Assembly (NCBI GenBank): GCA_021018995.1
Contig: CM037588.1
Location: 36,391,000 to 36,454,999 of the forward strand
Direction of reading: 5' to 3'
DNA: 64,000 nucleotides
Source of the DNA: Chloranthus sessilifolius
Lineage: Eukaryota > Streptophyta > Magnoliopsida > Chloranthales > Chloranthaceae
The position numbers and the translations under genes were made by a program. Below, piece after piece: positions 55,099 through 64,000 of this stretch (its first letter is position 1; each line of letters begins with the position of its first letter). The notes under the pieces are model-generated. The model saw only the letters and a program-made list of their open reading frames with translations, was not told where the DNA came from and ran no database searches.

Positions 55099-55795
55099 TT
55101 GAAAATGAATCCACTAAAATGCGCTTTCAGAGTCACTTCAAGGAAGTTTCTCGGATTTGTTGTTCGACATAGAGGTATACAAGTTGATCCAACAAAAACC
55201 AAGGCCATCATAGAGATGCCACCTCCAAAGAATATTCGTGAATTAAAAGGACTACAGGGAAGACTTGCATATATCCGACGCTTCATATCAAATCTTTCAA
55301 GACGATGTCAACCATTCTCTCTTCTGATGAAGAAAGGGAAATATTTAATCCTATATATAGCAGTCATGGACAACTCACTTGGGGCTTTGTTAGCTCAGCA
55401 GAACGAAGACGGTAAAGAAAGCGCCCTATATTACCTCAACCGAACACTCATAGGAGCTGAAGGAAATTACTCACATAAAAAAGAATTGCTTAGCTCTTGT
55501 CTTTGCCTCGCAACAGCTACGACATTATTTGCTAGATCATCCAATCCGCTTGATAAGTAAAGCGGATCCATTGAAATTTCTCATGACAAAACCAGTTTTG
55601 TTAGGAAAACTTGCTAAATGGCCTTTACTCTTGTCAGAGTTTGACATAACTTTTGTACATCAAAAAGCTGTAAAAGGGCAAGCCTTAGCCGATTTTCTAG
55701 CCACTCATCTGATTCCGGGGAATTCATCGTTATCCGAAGACCTACCAAATGAAGAGGTATATTATGCTGAAATAGCACAAAGATGGAAATTATAA
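55099..55795 (+). pseudogene. T1 reverse transcriptase end and first RNase H
   Basis: FLGFVVRHRGIQVDPTKTKA and IRELKGLQGRLAYIRRFISN are the thumb region. LYYLNRTLIGAEGNYSHKKE and KWPLLLSEFDITFVHQKAVK with ALADFLA are RNase H text of the Gypsy type. Broken. Confidence 0.82.
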
Positions 55796-56180
55796 TTTGA
55801 TGGGGCTTCGCAAGCGGCAGCAGCAGGCGCTGGAATTGTATTTATTACATCAAGTAATGGGTTACTCTCGTATTCCTTCACATAAACAGAGTCTCTATCT
55901 AATAACGTTGCCGAATATGAGGCACTAATCATTGGTTTAGAATTAGCCTTAGACATGGCCATTTACACCCTTGATGTGTATGGGGATTCCCAGCTCGTCA
56001 TAAGATAGTTAGAAGGATCTTACGCAGTTAGAAAGACAAAGTTAATACCATATCATCAGAAGATCCAGGAACTCCGTCCACAGTTCGAGAATATACGGAT
56101 TATGCATGTCCCGCAGAGTCGAAATAACCAAGCCGACACCCTCGCAAAACTTGTGGCATCTCTGGCTTGTAAAAATGATG
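55790..56180 (+). pseudogene. T1 second, archaeal-type RNase H
   Basis: Blocks FDGASQAAAAGAGIVFIT, NNVAEYEALIIGLELALDMA, VYGDSQLVI and RNNQADTLAKLVASL carry the D-E-D-D pattern of archaeal-type RNase H, a domain added in the Tat lineage. Broken. Confidence 0.82.
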
Positions 56181-56379
56181 AAATTATCGAAATAAGAGTC
56201 GCAAAGAAAAGGGTCTTACCTTCCATCATGAGGAGATGTCAAATCGAGCAGGTGAATTCGGTCAATATTATATCCGCTTTTAAAGTTGAGAAACTAGATT
56301 GGAGGCAAGAACTTATAGAATGCCTTCAACATGGAAGATTGCCTTACGTAGCACGCCACAAGGCTGAAGTTCGTTGAAG

Positions 56380-57510
56380 GGCGAGTCGATTTGTATACTT
56401 CAACGACACTTTATATAGGAGATCGTTCGATAATATCCTATTAAGATGTCTTTCAACTGAAGAAGCTCAACAAGCCATGCAAGAAGTGCAAGCCGGCATT
56501 TGTGGGGCACATCAATCAGGCCCTAAGCTACAGACCCGATTGAAACATTTAGGCTATTATTGGCCAACCATGGTGAATGAGTGAATGATTGTATAAATTT
56601 TGCTAAAAGATGTCGGGTTTGCCAGATCCACACTGATTTCATTCACCGTCCATGGGAACCCTTACACCCTACAGTCACATCATGGCCTTTTGAGGAATGG
56701 GGTATGGACATCATAGGTCCAATACACCCTCCATCATTTGTTGGACATAAGTTCATATTACCTACAACCGACTATTTTTCGAAATGGGCAGAAGCAGTAG
56801 CACTCAAAGAGGTTAAAGCCAACACAATTGCAGGCTTTATACGTACACATCATTTACCGGTACGGGATTCCTTCTCGTATCATTAATGATAACAGCACAC
56901 CATTCAAAATTAAAGTGATAAGCAAGTATTGCGCTAAGTATCAAATAAAACAATGTTGCTCCATGATATACAACCCATCTGCAAATGGCTTAGCGGAAGC
57001 TTTTAACAAGACATTGGTCAAGTTGTTGAAAAAGACAATTGCTAAAAATAAATGTGACTGGCATGAAAGATTGCATGAAGCCTTATGGGCTTACAGAACA
57101 ACTCATTGTACTCCTAAACAGGCTACTCCATATGCATTAGTATTTGGAAGTGAAGCTTTATTACCCTTGGAGATCCAGATTCCTTCTTTAAGAGTAGCAT
57201 TAAGTAACAATCTCACTAAGGAACAAAATGTCGCACTCAGGTTCTCAGAACTAGAAGCCTTGGATGAGCGTAGGCTCAAAGCCCAACAAAGCTTGGAGGC
57301 ATACCGTGCTCGCATGACAAATTCATTCGAAAAGAAGGTAAAGCGTCGATCCTTTAAGAAAGGGGACCTGGTCCTTATTGTTCATCGCCCTATGATTGTT
57401 ACCCGGAAAACTCCAGGGAAGTTTGAGCCTAAATGGGAGGGACCTTTTGTAATAGAAATTGTCTATTCAAATGATGCTTATATATTTAGTGGATGCAGAA
57501 GGAAATGAAT
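56380..57510 (+). pseudogene. T1 integrase
   Basis: HX(n)CRVCQIH zinc region, WPFEEWGMDIIGPIHPPS, PSRIINDNSTPFKI, ANGLAEAFNKTLVKLLKKTI and the C-terminal GKFEPKWEGPFVIEIV (a 'GPF' module). The three acidic catalytic positions can be recognised. Broken. Confidence 0.83.
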
Positions 57511-57563
57511 CCCCTCCTATTAGCGGTCGCTTTCTGAAGCGATACTATCCATAGAATGTAAAC

Positions 57564-57950
57564 AAGTTGTCACCTACTTACATGAGGATAAACTGCGTAA
57601 GGCTTGTACTTATGTACATTGTTGATGCAAACAACATAGGTATGTTTATAAGTTGTCTCCTACTCGCATGAGGATAAACTGCGTAAGGCTTGTACTTATG
57701 TACATTGTTGATGTAAACAGCATAGGCATGTTTATAAGTTGCCTCCTACTCGCATGAGGATAAACTGCGTAAGGCTTGTACTTATATACATTGTTGATGT
57801 AAACAACAAAGGTATGCTTTTAAGTTGTCTCCTACTCGCATGAGGATAAACTGCGTAAGGTTTGTACTTATGTACATTGTTAATGTAAACAATATAAGTA
57901 TGTTTATATGTTACTTCCTACTCGCATAAGGACAAACTACGTAAGGAATG
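57564..57950. repeat. 86-bp tandem repeat after T1 integrase
   Basis: About four and a half units starting 'aagttgtctcctactcgcat' and containing 'gaggataaactgcgtaaggc' and 'tgtacattgttgatgtaaac'. The first units are nearly identical and the last is more diverged. Confidence 0.88.
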
Positions 57951-57981
57951 AAGCAATAAAAGTTGACTTCTTCAAATTTTG

Positions 57982-57987
<6 letters not shown>

Positions 57988-58046
<59 letters not shown>
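57988..58046. repeat. (TA)n microsatellite
   Basis: About 58 bases of uninterrupted TA in the T1 untranslated region. Confidence 0.95.
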
Positions 58047-58048
<2 letters not shown>

Positions 58049-58104
58049 TCAACTTTTCAAAAAATGGAATATGAAATCCAACCAACCAAAAGAATTCGTA
58101 AAAT

Positions 58105-59870
58105 AAACATGAATCTTATTTGTCAGATCTGCCCGGGTAGCCAAAGCAGATCTTTCAGATTTAATTTTGGCCACCCGATCCACATCAAGATCGATGGTCA
58201 ATAAAAATCAACTTCATAATTTTTGTTGATTTTTAGAAAATATTTTTAAAGACGTTTTGTTCTCTGTAAATGTCTCTAAATCAGTCAGATCTGCCACGGT
58301 AGCCAAAGCAGATCTTTCGAATTTAATTTTAACCATCCGATCTATATCAATGGTCAATAGAAAATCAATTTCATAATTGTTTTCAATTTATTAAGGTTCA
58401 TAAATTTCAATCAGGCCGTCTGAGAGATTTAGGAGATTCATCTTGATAATCGGAAAGCGTCCTCGTAAGAATCGCAAATCCGATTTAGGAGATTCATTTT
58501 AACAATCGGAGAGCATCCACGTAAGAATTGCAAATCCTATAACCATAAATCAGTATACAGTCTTCCTGTAGGAAGTACAATCTGATTAATCTCGAAATTC
58601 AAAATTTATCCCCTAAAATCTCTTAAGATTGAAACAAGGTCATCCGATGGACCCCAAAATTCAAAATTTTATGATCGAATCTCCGTAGAGAATACGATCA
58701 CTAGTCAGTAGTAAAATTCTCATAGGAAATATAAACTTAGACCGGTTTTTATTTTTATCTTTTTTTCATTTTTTAAGGACGTTTCGATTTCTGTAAACGC
58801 CTCAAGATCAGTCAAATCTGCCCGGGTAGCCAAAGCAGATCTTTTTAATTTAATTTTGACCACCCGATTTACATCGAGATCGATGGTCAATAAAAAAATC
58901 AACTTAATTTTTGTTCAATTTTTAAAAATATTTTTTAAGTTCATTTCGATCTCTGTAAATGCCCCAAAATCAGTCAGATCTGCCCGGGTAGCCAAAGTAG
59001 ATCTTTCAGATTTAATTTTGACCACTCGATCTACATCGAGATCAATGGTCAATAAAAAATCAACTTCGTAATTTTTGTTTATTTTTAGGAAATATTTCTA
59101 AGGACGTTTCGATCTCTGAAAACGTCCCAAAATCAGTCAGATCTGCCCGGGAAGCCAAAGTAGATCTTCCGGATTTAATTTTGACCCTCGATCTACATCG
59201 ATATCGATGGTCAATAAGAAATCAACTTCGTAATTTTTGTTGATTTTTAGAAAATATTCTTAAGGATGTTTCGATCTCTGTAAACGTCCCAAAATCAGTC
59301 GGATCTGCCCGAGTAGCCAAAGTAAATCTTTCGGATTTAATTTTGACCACCCAATCTACATCGAGATATATGGTCAATAAAAATCAACTTCATAATTGTA
59401 ATCGATTTATTAAGGTCCATAAATTTCAATCGGACCGTCTGAAAGATTTTAGGAGATTCATCTTAATAGTCAGAGAGCATTCTCGTAAGAATCACAAATC
59501 CGATTTAGGAGATTCATCTTGATAATCAGAGAGTGTTCTCGTAAGAAGCGCAAACCCTATTACCATAAATCAGTATAGAGTATTCCCGTATGAAGTACAG
59601 TCTGATTAATCTCAAAAATCCAAAATTCATCCCCTGAAATCCCTCAGATTAAAACAAGGTCATCCGATGTACCCCAAAATTTAAATTTCGATAAAACGAA
59701 TTTCCGTAGAGAATACGATCACCAGTCAAATTTCCATGAATCGAACCTCCGTAGAGAATACGATCACGAGTCAGATTTCGATGAATCGAATCTCCGTAGA
59801 GAATACGATCATTAGTCAGTAGTAAGATTCTCATCGGAAATATAAATTTAGATCGATTTTTATGAACTTT
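58105..59870. repeat. Higher-order tandem array upstream of the T1 3' LTR
   Basis: A unit of about 163 bp with 'cagtcagatctgcccgggta', 'gccaaagcagatctttc' and 'cgatctacatcgagatcgat' starts near 58122, 58283, 58808, 58972, 59135 and 59296. A second module ('gatttaggagattcatctt', 'cgtaagaatcgcaaatcc') lies at 58400-58735 and again at 59400-59690. A short unit of about 45 bp ('gaatctccgtagagaatacg') repeats three times at 59697-59815. Confidence 0.8.
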
Positions 59871-60174
59871 TTTATGGTTTTCATTTTTTTTTTTTTTTAA
59901 GTCAATAAAAATCGAGGAGGCACTTGTTGACCGAGAATTTTTGGAATCGGGAACTCCTTTCACTTAATATCAAAAATCAGATAGAATAAATTTATAGAAG
60001 GAATTAGGAAAAGAGGCACAATTTATAGTATTTCCTTTTACCAATCCTATTCTAAATATGACTTAAAGTTCAAAGTCTCTCCTTTTAAACAATCCTACTC
60101 TAAATAGGTCTTTAAGTCCTAAGTCTTTCCTTTTAACAAATCTATTCCAAATAGGACTGAAAGTCCTAAGTTAT

Positions 60175-61206
60175 GTCAGGCACGTAAGTGCCTAGATATC
60201 ATACTTAGGCACCTAGGTGCCTAAGATAATCGTATTTAGGCACATAGGTGTCTAACTATCCTAATTAGGCACCTAGGTGCGTAAATAATCGTACTTAAGC
60301 ACCTAGGCGCCTAGAAAGTCGTAATTAGGCACCTACGTGCCTAGATAATCATACTTAAGCACCTAGGTACATAGATATCATAATTAGGCACCTAGGTGCC
60401 TATATATTGTAATTAGGCACTTAGGTGCGTAGAAAATCATACTTAGGGACCTAGGTGCCAGAAAATCGTAATTAGGCACTTAGGTGCCTAGAAAATCGGA
60501 ATTAAGCACCTAGGTGCCTAAATATGATAATTAGGCACCTAGGTGCTTAGAAAATCGTACTTAAGCACCTAGGTGCCTAGATATCATACTTAGGCACCTA
60601 CGTGGCTGGATAATTATAATTAGACACCTAAGTGCCTACATATCGTAATTAGGCACCTAGGTGTCTAAATAATCGGAATTAGGCACCTAGGATACTTAGG
60701 TATCTAGATGCCTAAATTTCATTCTTAGGCACCTTGGTACCTAGATATCATAATTAGGCACCTAGGTGCCTGGAAAAAACATACTTAGGCACCTAGGTGC
60801 CTAAATTTCATTCTTAGGCACCTAGGTGCTTAGAGATCATAGTTAGGCACCTAGGTGCCTAGAAAACATACTTAGGCACCTAAGTGCCCAAAATTTCATT
60901 CTTAGGCACCAAGGTGCGTAGATATCATGGTTAGACACCTAGGTGCCTAGAAAACACACTTAGGCACCCAAGTGCCTAGATATCATAGTTAGGCACCTAG
61001 GTGCCTAGAAAACATACTTAGGCACCTAGGTGCCTAGATAACATACTTAGGTGCCTAGATATCATAATTAGGCACCTAGGTGCCTAGATAACATAGTTAG
61101 GCACCCAAGTGCCTAGAAAAACATATATAGGCACTTAGGTGTCTAAATTTCATTCTTAGGCACCTACGTCCCTAGATAACATATTTAGGCACCTACGTGC
61201 CTAGGC
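60175..61206. repeat. Palindromic minisatellite in T1 right LTR
   Basis: About 34 units of the same 'ggcacctaggtgcc' type as 46891-47900, but the order of variant spacers is not the same, so the two arrays have rearranged separately. Confidence 0.9.
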
Positions 61207-61929
61207 GGTTCTGAGAAAAGACTAGCGTACGCGAGAATAATCTTTTCTCAATCCGCGTGAAGGCAAAAAGTTACGCATCTCTCACAACCGTTCATTTTAT
61301 GAAAACCTTACGGGAACCGTAGGATTATAACTTCTATAACCGCTACAATAAATCTATAAATAGGAGATCCGTCCTCAAATGTAAGAACCGAAAAATTCTT
61401 ATAAGAAACCTCTGCCGAAAATATCTCCGACTTTTCTTACAAAAGACTTTTGGTATCTCCGAGATTCTTTCTATTCCTTTCTTTTTTTATTTTTATTTTT
61501 AAAAGTTCAAGGGAGGAATATGTCAGGGTGAAGACACTTAGGATAAGGACTACGGCACTTACCTAAAAGTGATACGTTTAGGTTAAGAGTTACGGCTCTT
61601 ACCTAAATAGGATTTATGGTTACAATTTGGGATTACGCGTTACAACTCGTGCCCAATTTTCTGTGTACTTAGAAATAGTTAAGCCATGTGTGTACGGCCC
61701 TAGGCATAACTCCTAGTATACTCGGATTGCAACCACAAATTTGATATTCATACAGGTTGCAATCACTAACCCAATGAACGATTCCGGACTATGACACCCG
61801 AAATATTCATCTACGACGACTCATTTACAGAATATGAATTATGTCCCGAAATTAGAATTTCCCTCGCGATTTGGATCATCATTCCCTCAAATATAGGGTT
61901 TGGACCTTAACCTCGAGATCGACAATTCT

Positions 61930-62470
61930 TTTACAGTGCATTATTTGACTTTTAGTCAAACGATCATAATGTGAGGTGGTAACGAGATCCAACGGTGGAT
62001 TTATTGTATATTGATCAATTCTTGTGATTTTGGTCAAATCTAACGGTAAACTTATTGACTTTTGGTCAAACGATCATAGTGCGAGATCGTAACGAGATCC
62101 AATGGTGGATTTATTGTATATTGACCAGAGCTTGTGATTCTAGTCAAATCTAACGGTGGACTCATTGACTTCCGATCAAACGATCATAATGCGAGATCGT
62201 AACGAGATCCAACGATGGATTTATTGCATATTGACCAGATCTTGCGATTATGGTCAAATCTAACAGTGAAATTGTTGACTTTTGGTCAAACGATCATAAT
62301 GCTATATCGGAACAAGATCCAACAATGGATTTATTACATAGTGACCAGATCCTATGAATTTGATCAAATCCAATGGTAGATTCGTTGACTTTTGGTCAAA
62401 CAATCATAATACGAGATCCAGCGGCGAATTAACCATAAATTGATCAAATCTTAGGATATTGGTCAAATCA
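61930..62470. repeat. About 118-bp tandem repeat in T1 right LTR
   Basis: About four to five units based on 'cgatcataatgcgagatcgt' and 'gatccaacggtggatttatt', matching the left LTR array. Confidence 0.8.
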
Positions 62471-63060
62471 AATGGTAAAATCATTATAAAATAATCTATG
62501 ATCATCAAATTTTAAAGAATTTGGAGATATTTAACTCATGATTAGACACTATCACTGAGAGTGATAACTCCTTTGATAACCAGTTGCCCGAAGAATGGAT
62601 TTGGTTTTCGAACCAATCTTTGAGACCAGAGAACAAGAATTCGTTCTAAGGCTCGTCCACGAATTTCTTGCTCCAGTAATGACTTGTGCTTTTCGAACTG
62701 ATGGAACCGACTTTTGGAGGAGGGGTTCTCCCATCCGTTGTCCCCTATTTCATATTTCTCAAATCTCCGATGAAAATAGTTTGCTATGCATCTATCTCAT
62801 GACGAATTAAAGATGTCGATGAAGACTTAGAATTTGAATTTTAATTCGTTTATTTTAGAGATGTAATTACATTACTTTTTCTATTTAGCAGTTTTTAATC
62901 AAAGGTATTCAATTTTGATGTAATTAACAAGGAATCGATTACGATACCCAGAAGTGTAAGGTCCGCCATTTTAATAAAACCCTCTCCTAGCGAGGGGAAA
63001 TTTGTTATGATTGATTTGTGTTAGATTTATATTCTACGCAAATTTATTGTTTACATCCAT

Positions 63061-64000
63061 CGAACTCGGTACACAAGAACCATTAATGTCAATGGGATCG
63101 AATACCACAGAGTCTTTGGTTTTGGTTAAAGCGAATACGCATGAGTTACTCAAGCCGAGTGTACATGAACCACTAGGGCCCCTTAGGTCGATCACACACG
63201 AATTGTTAGAGTCGGTAGGAATGCGTCAGCATACTAACTTGCATGGGATTGACCATCAGATTTTATTGAATGTTGAACATACACCTAATGTCACTAACAC
63301 AACGAATTTATCTAAAGAATTCCATAGTGACAATTTTGTGTTAGCTCATAATAGCCCCGAGCATATGAAACTTTGTCCAATCTTGAAAAGGGGTACTGAT
63401 GAAGGTCTAGATCTTCCTCTAGACCAGGGCATTCATTCGATCGTTTCAGTAGAACATCTTACACCCATTCCAAGTTCTGCAACCAGGTATTTTGATCCAT
63501 TCCTTGCAACCCGAACAAAAAATCCAAAAGCCCATTTAACCTAGACCAGAACAACTTACACCCATTCCAAGTTCTGCAACCACATATTTTGATCCATTCC
63601 TTGTTACCTGAACAAAAAATCCAAAAGCTCATTTAACCAATTCATAACTCGTACCCTACCTATGCAATATGAGAAAAGGTTGAATGAGGAGGCTCTAGAG
63701 TTTTCAAACTTCACTACCAGTAAGGATGAGCAACAGGCATATCTCACAAAATGGAAAGGCAAGCCAGGAGCTGAACTTTTAAAGTATACCATACGTGGAT
63801 CTACAACTCATTGGAGATGAGTTCTTCTAACCCGGGGAGAGTTAATGGGCAAACCGAAGTTGTCAATAGGAGTCTAGGTAATTTGTTAAAAGTGTCTAGT
63901 AGGTGAGCACATTAGGAGTTGGGGTTCCATCTTACCTGTTGATGAGTTTGCATATAACAATTCGGTTAATAGAACCACAGCCATGAGTCCATTCCAAATT
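63061..64000 (+). pseudogene. G3 linker and integrase end, cut by the window
   Basis: Continues G3 after the Tat insertion. The text HTNLHGIDHQILLNVEHTPN and LDLPLDQGIHSIVSVEHLTP matches the G2 linker. It is followed at about 63640-63830 by a chromodomain-like TKWKGKPGAELLKYT and then NGQ..VVNRSLGN and ...YNNSVNRTTAMSPFQ integrase text at the window edge. Same unusual order as in G2. Broken. Confidence 0.75.

Larger units (their letters stand above)
46645..63055 (+). mobile_element. T1: Tat-type Ty3/Gypsy element, 16.4 kb, broken fossil
   Basis: A large plus-strand LTR element inserted in G3. The 5-bp duplication tccat is at 46640-46644 and 63056-63060. LTRs of 3.0 and 3.1 kb (TGTTGACY...TTGTTTACA). 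Parts in order: leader frame, gag, long spacer, protease, reverse transcriptase, RNase H, a second archaeal-type RNase H, integrase, then a repeat-rich untranslated region. The second RNase H is the mark of the Tat lineage (Ogre, Retand and kin). It is broken at many points. LTRs differ at roughly 8% by eye. Confidence 0.88.
59935..63055 (+). repeat. T1 right (3') LTR
   Basis: 3121 bp, preceded by a purine-rich tract (cgaggaggcact). It carries the palindromic minisatellite at 60175-61206 and the 118-bp repeat at about 61930-62470. Compared with the left LTR it has an additional segment near 61645-61725. Confidence 0.87.
32065..64000 (-). other. CPR: Candidate >31.9 kb CPR intron, 5' exons not in window
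   Basis: A good acceptor (ttgcaattag) precedes the exon ending at 32064, and its phase-2 start demands an upstream exon. None of the expected upstream CPR text (FMN domain or the segment just before ETGDHVGVY) was found to base 64000. All of this space is intron-like DNA and nested transposable elements. Either the intron continues past the window or the gene is 5'-truncated. Confidence 0.55.
39274..64000 (+). mobile_element. G3: chromovirus derivative cut by two insertions, runs off the window
   Basis: Plus-strand relative of G2. Parts seen are the left LTR 39274-40414, leader 40415-40632, gag from 45715 to 46644, and the linker and integrase end from 63061 to 64000. The hAT element 40641-45704 lies in the leader and the Tat element 46645-63055 in the gag part. 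As in G2, reverse transcriptase is missing and the linker adjoins integrase text. The right LTR would lie beyond 64000. Broken fossil, older than both insertions. Confidence 0.82.

Overview
This is a piece of a large, repeat-packed flowering-plant nuclear genome. The evidence is a spliced gene with GT-AG introns and typical plant protein motifs, Ty3/Gypsy elements with chromodomains, a Tat-type Gypsy element, a plant hAT transposon, MITEs and (TA)n microsatellites. The species cannot be read from the window.

One host gene is visible, on the minus strand: the C-terminal half of NADPH-cytochrome P450 reductase (CPR). Nine coding exons, each with canonical splice sites and matching phase, lie between 12472 and 32064. 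The last exon sits 13.2 kb downstream of the one before it because a whole chromovirus lies in the last intron. The exons for the membrane anchor and FMN domain are not found up to base 64000. Either the next intron is longer than 31.9 kb, or the 5' half has been lost.

Layout. 1-9.1 kb: decayed repeat-like DNA without credible genes, including an LTR-like block near 6.35-8.75 kb. 9.1-12.4 kb: a CACTA-type MITE, a tRNA-Gly-like pseudogene with a CTG anticodon, another MITE, a strong hairpin and a degenerate hAT-like element. 12472-32064: CPR 3' half. Its last intron holds chromovirus G1 (13437-23445, target duplication gttgg), which itself contains two hAT MITEs, a small LTR element with gatag target duplications and a further insertion in one LTR. 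Other introns hold (TA)n-anchored repeats. 32.1-38.95 kb: an old chromovirus fragment split by chromovirus derivative G2 (33873-38663, target duplication ctctg). 39274 to beyond 64000: chromovirus derivative G3 on the plus strand, interrupted by a 5.06 kb hAT element (40641-45704, target duplication cttgcacc) and by a 16.4 kb Tat element with 3 kb LTRs (46645-63055, target duplication tccat).

The retroelements are fossils: the LTR pairs that can be compared look roughly nine-tenths identical by eye, and the coding regions are broken at many points. Points of greatest interest are the very expanded CPR gene, the shared rearranged internal structure of G2 and G3 that suggests a mobilised non-autonomous lineage, the long palindromic minisatellite in the Tat LTRs, and the relation of the hAT element to short palindrome-rich MITEs elsewhere in the window. 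All identity statements are by eye; no search or alignment was run.
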